The translations under genes were made by a program, and so were the position numbers. A model generated the notes under the pieces. The model was not told the DNA's origin. It was given only the letters and a program-made list of their open reading frames with translations, and did not search any database. From JAZKFT01 sp965246935 (lineage in GTDB: Bacteria > Bacteroidota > Bacteroidia > Chitinophagales > Chitinophagaceae), in the NCBI GenBank assembly GCA_965246935.1, contig CBDFGC010000008.1, forward strand, positions 659,018-723,017: a DNA stretch of 64,000 nucleotides. The letters run 5' to 3'. This document shows, one piece after another, positions 53,705 through 63,517 of the stretch; position 1 is the first letter of the stretch, and each line of letters starts with the position of its first letter.

Positions 53705-54334
53705 ATGGAAGTACGAGAACGCATATTACAAAAGGCAAATGAACTGTATTTCCGCTTTGGTATCCGAAGTATTACGATGGATGAAATTGCGGCACAATGT
53801 GGTATGAGCAAAAAGACGATTTACCAGTTTTTTGAAGATAAGGATGCACTGGTTGAAGCCGTATTTAAAACTGAAATTGATGCGTCGCAAGGTCAATGCA
53901 TACAAACAAGGGGGCGAAGTGACAATGCAGTTCATGAAATATTCCTGGCAATGGAAAATGTAAGGGAACTCTTTGACAGTATGCATGCCAGCACGATGTT
54001 CGATCTGCAGAAACATCATCCTAAAACCCACCTCAAACTCGAACACCACAAATCAGCTTTTTTATTGGATATCATAAGGCAAAACATCATACGTGGCCAG
54101 CAGGAAGACCTCTACCGTAAGGAAGTAAATGCTGAGATTATTGCCTATATGCGCCTCGAAATTATTTTTTTAACGATTACCCGGCAGCCGGAAATGTTTT
54201 CGAAAAGTCATTATTCCCCGTCTCAGATATTACAGGAAATGACTGATCATTTTCTGCACGGCCTTGCCACAGGAAAAGGAATTCAACTGATAGAAAAATA
54301 CAAACAGGAAGGAACGAAAAATAAAAGATCATGA
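53705..54334 (+). CDS. TetR/AcrR-family transcriptional regulator
   Basis: The ATG at 53705 gives 209 residues. The N-terminal helix-turn-helix is clear (FRFGIRSITMDEIAAQCGMSKKTIYQFFEDKDAL), and the C-terminal helical ligand domain is variable. Its stop overlaps the start of the TolC gene (ATGA), so it heads an efflux operon that it should repress in the absence of a toxic ligand. Confidence 0.95.
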   Translation: MEVRERILQKANELYFRFGIRSITMDEIAAQCGMSKKTIYQFFEDKDALVEAVFKTEIDASQGQCIQTRGRSDNAVHEIFLAMENVRELFDSMHASTMFDLQKHHPKTHLKLEHHKSAFLLDIIRQNIIRGQQEDLYRKEVNAEIIAYMRLEIIFLTITRQPEMFSKSHYSPSQILQEMTDHFLHGLATGKGIQLIEKYKQEGTKNKRS

Positions 54335-55740
54335 GGATAGCGAACTTTATACAGGTTGTATGGATTGGTTTACTCTTTTGTGTACCGGCTTTTGGTCAGG
54401 CAAAATACGAGTACACGGCCAAAGACTGTGTTGCATTTGCCAAAAAGAACAATCCGCAGGTACGCAGCGCCCTGATAGCCATTGATATACAACGCCAGGT
54501 AAACCGGCAGATAACAGCTGCTGCTCTGCCCGGTGTAAATGCATCCGGCAACTTTACCTATAATGCGAAGGTTCCGGTGCAAAGTTTTCCAAACTTTATT
54601 TCGGCAGCTACGTATGGCGTACTTACCCAGGAAGGGGTTAAAAACGGAACTGGTACAGCTATTACCGCACCATCTGATTTTGGCTTTATCAATGCTGCTT
54701 TCGGAAGTAAATACATCGCCAGCGGCGGGGTACAACTGGATCAGCTATTGTTTGACGGTCAGGTATTTGTGGGCTTAAAAGCACGCAAAACCGTAATTGA
54801 CCTGCAAACCAAAGTAGCCGACCTTACAGAAGAAATTATAGATGCGAATATTTATAAAATCTATTATCAGTTAGTAGCCGGCAAAACACAGATTGTGCTG
54901 CTGGATTCCAACATAACACGCCTGGAAAAATTACTGCGGGATACGAAAATTATTTATACAAATGGCTTTGCCGAAAAAGTAGATGTAAGCAAAGTAACCG
55001 TTCAGCTTACCAATTTACAAACGGCCCGGCTCACCGCATTAAATACGATTGGCGGCGGCTACCTGGGGCTGAAATTGTTGATCGGAATGCCCATGCGGGA
55101 TACGCTTGTATTAACAGAAGAAATAACGGATGAAAAGCTGCAAAGCAATATGCTGAGTGATACAGCATACCAGTACGAAAACCGCAAAGAATACCAGTTG
55201 CTGCAACTGACTAAAAAGCTACGGGATCTGAACATTCAGCGTTACCAGTATAGCGGCCTTCCCACACTTGCATTGAATGGGGGTTATACATACACCGCAC
55301 AGCGTAATTCGTTTAATTTTTTTAGTAAGAACCAGCCCTGGTTTCCGGCAGCCTACATCGGTCTGCAATTGAATGTACCTATTTTCAATGGTTTCCGCAG
55401 GCAGGCGCAAGTGCAGCAGGCCCGGCTGGAACGGCAGCAAACGTTGGTATCTATCGACAGCGCCCAGCTAAGCATTGACCGGGAAGTAGCGCAGGCAAGG
55501 CTGGATTATACAACGGCAATGGCTTCATTGGATTATCAAAAATCGAATGTGCAACTGGCTACCGAAGTGTATGAACAAACCAAAAAGAAATATGAAATAG
55601 GTACCGGCAGCCAAACGGAAATTAATGCTTCGCAAAGTGATTTGCAGCAGGCGCAAACCAATTATGTAGCTGCATTGTATGATGCGATCACTGCCCGGAT
55701 TGACTATTTAAAAGCAGTGGGGAGATTAAACAGCTTGTGA
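54331..55740 (+). CDS. TolC-family outer membrane efflux protein
   Basis: The 469-residue protein has a signal peptide and the two repeats of the TolC fold: long helices (DCVAFAKKNNPQVRSALIAIDIQRQ; VQLATEVYEQTKKKYEIGTGSQTEINASQSDLQQAQTNYVAAL) and strand regions. It forms the outer-membrane channel of a tripartite pump with the adaptor and RND proteins encoded downstream. The gene is intact, unlike those that follow. Confidence 0.95.
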   Translation: MRIANFIQVVWIGLLFCVPAFGQAKYEYTAKDCVAFAKKNNPQVRSALIAIDIQRQVNRQITAAALPGVNASGNFTYNAKVPVQSFPNFISAATYGVLTQEGVKNGTGTAITAPSDFGFINAAFGSKYIASGGVQLDQLLFDGQVFVGLKARKTVIDLQTKVADLTEEIIDANIYKIYYQLVAGKTQIVLLDSNITRLEKLLRDTKIIYTNGFAEKVDVSKVTVQLTNLQTARLTALNTIGGGYLGLKLLIGMPMRDTLVLTEEITDEKLQSNMLSDTAYQYENRKEYQLLQLTKKLRDLNIQRYQYSGLPTLALNGGYTYTAQRNSFNFFSKNQPWFPAAYIGLQLNVPIFNGFRRQAQVQQARLERQQTLVSIDSAQLSIDREVAQARLDYTTAMASLDYQKSNVQLATEVYEQTKKKYEIGTGSQTEINASQSDLQQAQTNYVAALYDAITARIDYLKAVGRLNSL

Positions 55741-55918
55741 TTCAATTGATGATCAGGTTCGTAAACAAATAGCGTTAACAGATTTTAGGAAATAGAAATA
55801 AATGATATGCCCAACGAGCTAAAAACAAATCACAAATAGTCATCAATATCCGGATTACAGAACCTTAAACTTTGAACTTTAAACCTGAAACTGTATTCAA
55901 ATAAGTGAATTTAGAATT

Positions 55919-57166
55919 ATGAAACCATTTACCACTTTATTAATCACAGCACTCCTCTTGTTTGCCATAAGCTGCGGCGATAGCAAAAAGAAGAATGATG
56001 CGGACCTGACGGATAAAAAAGAACAGTTGCAGAAACTGAAAGATGCACAGCAAAAGCAGGCTGATGAAATAAAAAAGCTGGAAGCTGAATTAGCGAAAAG
56101 AGATACCACCCAGGCTACTGCACAAAAGGCAAAGCTGGTAGCCCTTCAAACATTGAAAGACACGGTATTTGAACACTACATTGAGTTACAAGGCAAGGTA
56201 GATGCAGAAAATATTAGCTATGTAACACCCCGGGGCCAGGGTGGCCAGGTAAAAGCCATTTTAGTAAAGCAGGGCGACCACGTACGAAAAGGCCAGTTGC
56301 TGATGCGGCTGGACAATGCCATACAAAGCCAGAATTTAATCGCTGCCCGGCAAGGCCTCGAAACGATTAAAACGCAGCTTAGCTACGCAAAAGATATTTA
56401 CCAGCGGCAGAAAAATTTGTGGGAAAGCAACATTGGTACCGAGGTACAGTTAATTACGGCAAAAAACAATGTTGCTTCGCTGGAAAACCAGTTGAAAGCC
56501 GCACAGGAAAACGTAGGCGTAGTAGCCGAACAACTTAATACCAGTAATGTATATGCTGATGTGAGTGGTAGTAGCCGATATAGTAAACATTCGTGTTGGG
56601 GAAACTTTTTCTGCACAGGGTGCTCAGCCAGCTACAGACAGGAGGCCAACTTCCTTCAGGTATCAAAATCGTAAATAATTCCTCCTTAAAAGTGGTACCA
56701 GTACCATTCCGGAAAACTATGCTAACAGTGTACACTCCGGCACGCCAGGTAGAGGTATATACCGTAACAGATGCCAACAAAACATTCAACAGTACAGTTA
56801 GCTTTTTGGGTGCCAGCTATTGATGCTCTTAGCCGTGGTTTTATAGTGGAAGCCCGCCTGCCCAGCGACCCAAGCCTTGAAGCCTAACCAGATAGCTATA
56901 CTAAACGGCTGAAAGATTATGCAAATGAATAAGGCAATCATCATTCCGGTAAACACTTTGCAAAACGATGAAAAAGGAAAATTTGTAATGGTAGCCAGTA
57001 AGGAAAACGGTAAGCTGGTGGCCAGAAAAAGACCGGTAAACATTGGTGCAGACTGAACAATGATCACCTGGAAATAAAAGCAGGTTTGCAAGTCCGGGGA
57101 TGTGCTTATTACCGAAGGGTTCCAGCCGCATTGTATGATGGGATACCGATTACCGATGCAATAGGT
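55919..57166 (+). pseudogene. RND efflux periplasmic adaptor (HlyD/AcrA-like), frameshifted
   Basis: The first 215 residues are intact: a lipoprotein signal (LLFAISCGDSK), a coiled-coil start and LQGKVDAENISYVTPRGQGGQVKAILVKQGDHVRKGQLLMRL, with barrel-sandwich and helical hairpin. From about 56560 the frame shifts several times, yet pieces such as LPSGIKIVNNSSLKV, NKAIIIPVNTLQNDEKGKF and VARKRPVNIG continue the protein to about 57166. The pump would be broken if these indels are real. Confidence 0.85.
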
Positions 57167-57321
57167 GTGTAGGGTGTGGAGAATAGGCAATTTTTTACCA
57201 CATAGGCACATGAGGGCACATAAGAAATACAAGCACTAAGTAGCCGTTAATGGACAAGGAGTATATTAGAGTACAATAGAACTACATAGGACACATAGGA
57301 AATACATATACCCTGTTATCA
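57167..57321. other. Word-repeat flank of the GxxExxY remnant
   Basis: The sequence carries repeated cacatagg/cacataag words (57196-57300). Similar words lie at 57750-57795, inverted at 57885-57925, and at 39700-39750. Confidence 0.6.
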
Positions 57322-57791
57322 ATGACGCAGGAATATCTTAATAAGCTTACCTATTCCATCATTGGTTGTGCTATTGAAGTGCACAAAGAATTAGGGCCAG
57401 GATTAATAGAAAGTGTTTACGAGGTTTGTATGGCAGCAAGAGTTAAACATTCAGCGGTCTATTGTTTACGAAAGGCAGCAGGAGGTGCCCATCATGTATA
57501 AAGGAAAAGCGTTGGAAACACCATTAAGGTATGATTTTCTTAGTTGAAGAATCTATCTGTAGTGGAACTAAAAGCAGTTGATGATATTCATCCACTTGTT
57601 TCAAGCAAAACTTTTAACATACATGAGGCTTTTACGTAAGCCCAAATGGCATCATAATCAACTTTAGTTGTACCAATATTTACAAGGAAGGGCAGTTAAC
57701 GATGGTGAATGAACTTTATAGAAAATTACCCATAGGAGTAAAAATACATTTTGGAACACATAGGCACATAAGGACACATAGAAATACATGA
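57322..57791 (+). pseudogene. GxxExxY family protein, frameshifted
   Basis: The start is intact (YLNKLTYSIIGCAIEVHKEL then GPGLIESVYE, with the family motif) and is followed by QQEVPIMYKGKALETPLRYD, LKAVDDIH and QLTMVNELYRKLP in shifted frames. The C-terminus runs into cacataggcacata repeats before the stop at 57791. GxxExxY proteins are small Bacteroidota proteins of the PD-(D/E)xK type, with unknown role. It sits between the adaptor and RND genes and so splits the efflux operon. Confidence 0.82.
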
Positions 57792-57972
57792 ATACAAATC
57801 CAAAATAATAATAGAGCTATGTTACGTTCAAAGTGCAAGCCTTATGTACCCTAATGAATTCCTTGTATTATCCCACACCTGTATTCTTATGTGCCCTATG
57901 TGCCTATGTGGTTAAAATATTGTATGCCCACACACCTTACACTATCTAATTAACGCATTTAATTATTACGCA

Positions 57973-60900
57973 ATGAATTTAGATAAACAAACCGACGGCA
58001 TTAGTAACCACGAACGCCGCACCGTTCAGAAGATAAACACAGCAAGCAATTTGGCCCCACCACCTGGAGCATCAAAAACAAAACCTCCATTTACCTGCTG
58101 ATGGTATTTGTAACGCTGGCGGGTATTTACCAGTTTCTTACGCTGCCTAAGGAGCAGTTCCCTGACATTGTCGATCCCCACTATTTATGTGCAAACCATT
58201 TATGTGGGCAACTCGCCGAAGGATATAGAAAACCTGGTGACCAAGCCCATCGAAAAACAAATAAAAGGCATTACCGGGGCAAAGATTACATAAGACCACC
58301 AGCACCAGCCAGCAGGACTACTCTGCCATTACCGTAGAGTTTGATACGAAAGTAAAGGTAGATGTAGCTGTGCAAAAAGTAAAAGATGCTATTGATAAAG
58401 TCCAAGCAGGATTTACCTACCGACCTCACCCAGGAACCAACCGCCCTGGAAGTACCAGCTTTAGCGACCAGCCCATTATGTATGTAAATATCAGCGGCGA
58501 TTATGACCTGGTACGCATGAAGGAATATGCTAAAGATTTGCAGGACCGGCTGGAAGAACTAACACAAATAAACCGGGTAGACCTGGTAGGTGCACCGGAA
58601 AGGGAATTTCAGATTAATGTAGATAATTACCGGGCCGAAGCAGCAAATATTACCTTTAATGATATTGCCAATGCCGTAGCCCAGGAGAACCTGGATATTA
58701 CCGGCGGCCTGCTGGATGTAGGCACTATGAAGCGTACCCTGCAACTGAAAGGCCAGTTCAAAACGGCTTCCGACATTGAACAGATTGTGCTCCGCAATAC
58801 CTCCGGTGCATCCGGTTTATTTAAAAGACATTGCGGTACCATCCGGGATACCATTAAAACCAGGGAAAGCTATGCCCGTCTGAATGGTAAAAACGTAATC
58901 ACGCTCAACATTATCAAACGGGCCGGCGAAAACCTCATTGAAACCAGCGATGCCGTACAGAACGGATAACTAAAGAATTAAAAGAAAGCGAATTTCCCGA
59001 AAGATCTGATCAGTAGTGGTTACCGGCGACCTCAAAGCGTTAAAGCCCGTGTACCTCTTTTTCCGACCTGGTGAACTCTATTGTCATCGGGTTTTTGCTG
59101 GTGCTTGATTATTCTCATGTTCTTTCATGGGCGTATTACCAATGCCTTCTTTGTGGCGTTGAGCGTTCCCTCTAAGTATGTTCGTTGCATTCGTGTTTTT
59201 GCCGGCGTGCCGATCTTAATTGTCGGGCACACATGTTACCTTAAACTTTATTGTACTGTTTGCGCTTGCTGTTTGGCCTGGGTATTATTGTGGATGATGC
59301 TATCGTGGTAATCGAAAATACGCACCGGATATTTACCGAAAGTAAAGGCAAAACGGATTCTGACCAAAAGTGCTATTATGGCGGCAGGCGAAGTATTTGT
59401 GCCGGTGTTGGCGGGTACGCTTACTACCCTTGCGCCCTTTGTGCCATTACTGTTCTGGCCCGGCATTATTGGTAAATTTATGATTTACCTGCCTACCATG
59501 CTCATCTTTACACGTTGGCAGCATCTCTTATAGTGGCATTTATTATGAACCCGGTTTTTGCGGTTGATTTTATGAACCACCCGGACGACCACAAAGCTGC
59601 AAAACGTAAGAGTGATATTTTCCGCAAACCGTTATTCCTGATTGCTTGTTAGGTTTGGGGATTCTGCTGGATATAGTAGGTAGTCTCCAAAAATTCAAGC
59701 GTGCTAGTACAATAATTGTAAATGGATGGTGTACTGGAACGGCCCGGCAGCACCTACCTGTTTTTCGGCAACCTGATGATATTTCTTTGCACTGCTGATG
59801 ATGCTGAATACCGGTATGTATTTACCGGTCTGATTGACCGCTTTCAGCAAAAAGGATTGCCCGCTATTATGAACCGCTACGAAAAGCTTACTACGCTGGA
59901 GCGGTAAAAGCGCTGGCGGCCTGTCTGGCTGTTGGTTAGTACGGTTGGCTTGTTCTTCCTGTCACTTATTCATTTTCATTGCTTCTCCATCGCTATCCGG
60001 CAGGTTACCAGTGGCATTTCTTCCCGCAGGGCGACCCCAACTTTATTTATGTGTATCTTAAAACTGCCTACCGGTACCAATCGGTAAACTATACCGATAG
60101 TGTGATGCACAACGCTGGAAAGCCCGTGTAGACAGGGTGTATAGGCACTGATACGACGGCAGAAACAAATCCGCTGGTAGAAAGTGTAATTACCAACATT
60201 GCTGTGGGTGCCGGCGACCCCCAAAGCGGCGACCGAAGCACCCGTGGCGAACTGGGCCGTATACAGGTTTCTTTTGTAGAATATGGGGAACGGAATGGCG
60301 TTTCATACGAGGCCCCTGTTCGATTCTATCCGTAATGTGGTGAAAGGGATTCCTGGTGCCGAACTAAGTGTAGATCAGGAACAAGGTGGCCCGCCTACCG
60401 ACCCGCCCATGTCAATATTGAAGTGGCCAGCGAGGATTTTGACAATTTGACTAAGACATCCGCTGTAAGCCTGAAGAACTATTTAGATTCTATCAACACA
60501 CCGGGTGTTGAAGAATTGAAGATGGATGTGGACCTCAATAACCCCGAAATTACTTTTACGGTAGACAGGCAGCGGGCCTCTGATTGCCGGGGTAAGCAGT
60601 GCCACTATTGGCCAGCAGGTTACGCACTGCCCTTATTTGGCCGGGAAGCATCTAAAATAAAAGAAGGTGAAGACGAATACAAGATTCAGATACGCAATAA
60701 TGAAATGCAGCGTAACAACCTGACCGACCTGCTGAATATGGAAGTTATTTTCCGTGATTTTGCAGCAGGTGGGCGCATGATTAAACGGGTGCCGATTAGT
60801 ACATTGGTAAAGGTAGATCTGACCAGTACACGTGGGCAGCGTAAAACGTAAGAATCAAAAGCGGGTCATTTCCTTACGATCTAATGTGCTGACAACGCAG

Positions 60901-61747
60901 GGCTACAATGCCGCAGCCGTAAATGCACAATTAAAAACGGCCATTGATAATTACAAGAAAGTGCCCGAAGGGGTAACCGTTCGCCAGGCTGGTGAGGGGG
61001 AGCAGCAGGCAGAAACCGTTGCATTTTTAGGCAAAGCCCTGATGATAGCATTAGGTAGGTATTCTGTTTATTTTAGTACTGCAATTCAATTCCGTAAGTA
61101 AATCAGTGATTATCCTTACGGAAATTATTTTCAGCCTGATTGGCGTGTTTTTAGGTTTCAGCATAACCGGTATGGAAGTAAGTGGCATTATGACCGGCCT
61201 GGGCATTGTAGGCCTGGCGGGCATTGTAGTAAAGAATGGGATTCTGGTAATTGAATTTACCGATGAGTTGCGGGGCCGTGGCATGAAAACAAGGGACGCT
61301 GTTATCCAGGCTGGTAAAACCCGTATCATCCCGGTTCTATTGACGGCATTAGCAGCTATCCTGGCGCTGATTCCGTTGGCAGTAGGTTTCAATATCAATT
61401 TCATCACGTTGTTTTCCGACCTCAATCCACATATTTATTTTGGCGGCGATAATGCCGTGTTCTGGAAACCACTTAGCTGGACCATCATCTTTGGCCTTGC
61501 CTTTGCCTTTTTTATGACGCTCATAATCGTACCTACCATGTACCTGATTGCTGAACGGCTCAGGCGGCCTATGCGCAGGCAGTTTGGCGGCAAATGGATT
61601 AGCATGATGGGTATTCCGCCATTGACCTTCTTGTTTATTCCGCTGATGATATTTACAGCCATTCGCCACCGGGTGGAAGCAGCCCGACGCCGCAAAAGAC
61701 TGAAGGACGCAAATGTGAATGAGAAGTGGTACGGAAGCTGGTTTTAG
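57973..61747 (+). pseudogene. RND efflux transporter (AcrB-like inner membrane pump), heavily frameshifted
   Basis: Pieces in all three frames follow the order of an RND pump: LLMVFVTLAGIYQFLTLPKEQFPDI (first helix), IMYVNISGDYDLVRMKEYAKDL (porter domain), EREFQINVDNYRAEAANITF, MASEDFDNL, then ETVAFLGKALMIAL and SITGMEVSGIMTGLGIVGLAGIVVKNGILVIEFTDELR (later helices) and a C-terminus at 61747. At least ten breaks are needed to read it. Whole segments lack reading frames between 59000 and 60400. Confidence 0.88.
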
Positions 61748-62084
61748 AACCAATGTGAAAATTACTCAATATCTCAATGGCTCAATGAAATACAATTTAA
61801 TATCATTAACCTGAGTAACTGAATAGACTATACTCTATTTTTGGATAAAACAGTGCAATAAACAGACTTAAACATTGCACCTTTTCATGCGAAATACAGT
61901 ATAAAACTGAAATTACCTTGAATTTATTCATGATTGAAACCTCAACGTAAATCTGAAAATTTCAATTGTAGTTAATTAAAGAATTTAGTAAATCATTCAT
62001 TTAAATGACAGAAACAAAATGCAAAACTTTGGGGATGCTTTTCATTGAGCCATTGAGATATTGAGTAATTTTCACATTAAGATC
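61748..62084. other. 337-bp AT-rich intergenic region bounded by perfect inverted repeats
   Basis: Two perfect 39-bp inverted repeats (61752-61790 and 62040-62078) bound 249 bp of AT-rich DNA. The region contains the truA promoter. Confidence 0.75.
61752..62078. repeat. Segment flanked by 39-bp perfect inverted repeats, upstream of truA
   Basis: The left repeat starts with aatgtgaaaattactc and the right repeat is its exact inverse, ending 6 bp before the truA start. The enclosed DNA could be invertible; no recombinase gene is in the window. The repeat contains tctcaatgg/ctcaatga words, which could instead be a plain word repeat copied in both orientations. Confidence 0.85.
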
Positions 62085-62901
62085 ATGCGTTTCTTTATCG
62101 AAGTAGCTTATGATGGCAATCGGTATGCTGGTTTCCAGGTGCAGCATAATGCAAATACGGTACAGGCCGAAGTAGAGAAAGCATTATTGATATTTTATAA
62201 AACCTCCCTGCAACTTACCGGCTCCTCCCGAACCGATGCCGGGGTACATGCCCTGCAAAACTTTTTTCATACTGATACAGACATTCAATTTCAACCCCGG
62301 CATGTTTATAATTTGAATGCTTTATTGCCGGAAGATATAGTCATTAAAAATATAATACCGGTAGCCACAGATGCCCACTGTCGGTTTGATGCAATCAGCC
62401 GTACCTATCAGTATTTTATTCACCGGGAAAAAGATCCTTTTTTAAAAGGACAAAGCATTTTTTTATCCGTACGCATTGGACATGGATAAATTGAATGAAG
62501 CAGCAACCGTGCTGATGGAATACGAAGATTTCACCAGCTTTAGCAAACGCAATACCCAGGCCGTACTACCCGATTATGTCAGCATCCTGCAAAGCCATTG
62601 GAAAGAAGCGAACAACCAGTTAATTTATACCGTGCAGGCTAATCGTTTTTTGAGAGGTATGGTTAAAGGCTTAGTGGGCACCATGCTGCATATAGGCCGT
62701 GGTAAAAAAACGATCGCTGACTTCCGAAAAATAATAGAAGCGAAAGATTGTTCACTGGCCGATTTCAGCGTAGCATCGCACGGGTTGTTTTTGATGAAGG
62801 TAGAAGCCCCCACCAAATCTCCCCCAACGGGGGAGACTTTAGAACCTGGAAGATCGGAGCGGCGAGACTTACCTGAATTGAGGATAAGTTCAAATTGCTA
62901 A
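62085..62901 (+). pseudogene. truA: tRNA pseudouridine(38-40) synthase TruA, one frameshift
   Basis: The ATG at 62085 starts MRFFIEVAYDGNRYAGFQ with the catalytic Asp in GSSRTDAGVHAL. The frame breaks at a run of seven T near 62458-62464, after HREKDPFLKGQSIF; the second frame continues with DMDKLNEAATVLMEYEDFTSFSKRN to the end. One T more or fewer would restore the gene. Since truA is a housekeeping gene, a sequencing error is more likely than real loss. The last 25 residues run into a ctcccccaacggggga repeat. Confidence 0.88.
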
Positions 62902-63005
62902 AATTTTACAGGTTCTGTTCCTCCCCCGTTGGGGAAGATAGCGGAAGGCTTTCTCCGCTCCGAGCTTGCAGGTTTCCTCCCCCGTTGGGGGAGATAGAGG
63001 GGGCT
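62815..63005. repeat. Intergenic ctcccccgttgggggag repeats between convergent genes
   Basis: Three copies of a palindromic ctccccc-aacg-ggggga module occur, at about 62818-62836, 62921-62937 and 62978-62996. The ends of truA (plus) and the Rrf2 gene (minus) are both translated from these repeats. Confidence 0.85.
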
Positions 63006-63412
63006 TCGTCCCTAATATCCGCCAGCGTTCGCCCATATAGCACTTTTAGCAGTGCATCCCTGGCTTCGGCCATAACCGGGTTAATGCGGCAATGTATCTG
63101 ATCACAGTTTTCGCAGGCTTTGTAAAAGTTGAGGCTTACGCAACTGAGCATGGCAATAGGCCCGTCCACAATGCGGATGATGACGGCCAGGTTGGTTTGG
63201 GACGGTTCGTTTTTTAGCCGGTAGCCGCCGCAGCGGCCCCGGTAGCTTTCCAGGATACCTGCATTTTTTAGTTCCAGCAGAATATTCTCCAAAAACTTAA
63301 TCGGAATTTTTTTGATGGTGCTGATAGTGCTGATGAGAACGGGGCCTTTATCATAATGGGCGCTCAGGTAGCCCAGGGCCTGCAATGCGTATTTCGTTTT
63401 CTGGGAAAGCAT
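62906..63412 (-). CDS. Rrf2-family transcriptional regulator
   Basis: The ATG at 63412 gives 168 residues with the Rrf2 winged helix (MLSQKTKYALQALGYLSAHY; LISTISTIKKIPIKFLENILLELKNAG; GRCGGYRL) and a short Cys region (CVSLNFYKACENCDQIHC) that may bind an iron-sulfur cluster. It is divergent from a peroxiredoxin gene, which fits a redox-sensing role. The C-terminal 30 residues (PSISPNGGGNLQARSGESLP...) come from the intergenic repeat and are probably not functional. Confidence 0.93.
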   Translation of the reverse strand: MLSQKTKYALQALGYLSAHYDKGPVLISTISTIKKIPIKFLENILLELKNAGILESYRGRCGGYRLKNEPSQTNLAVIIRIVDGPIAMLSCVSLNFYKACENCDQIHCRINPVMAEARDALLKVLYGRTLADIRDEAPSISPNGGGNLQARSGESLPLSSPTGEEQNL

Positions 63413-63483
63413 TGTGCAATGTAAGAAAGGCGAGCAATCGGGAAAAAATTTTCTGATAGAAAAAATCTCTACTGATTTGATGG

Positions 63484-63499
63484 ACAAATATATATTTGT
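63484..63499. promoter_or_regulatory. Palindrome acaaatatatatttgt between rrf2-type and peroxiredoxin genes
   Basis: This perfect 16-bp palindrome contains tatatttg on each strand, matching the Bacteroidota -7 element TAnnTTTG in both directions. It can serve as a pair of overlapping divergent promoters or as an operator of the Rrf2-type regulator. Its role is inferred. Confidence 0.5.
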
Positions 63500-63517
63500 G
63501 CTTCAAATCATTTTACC

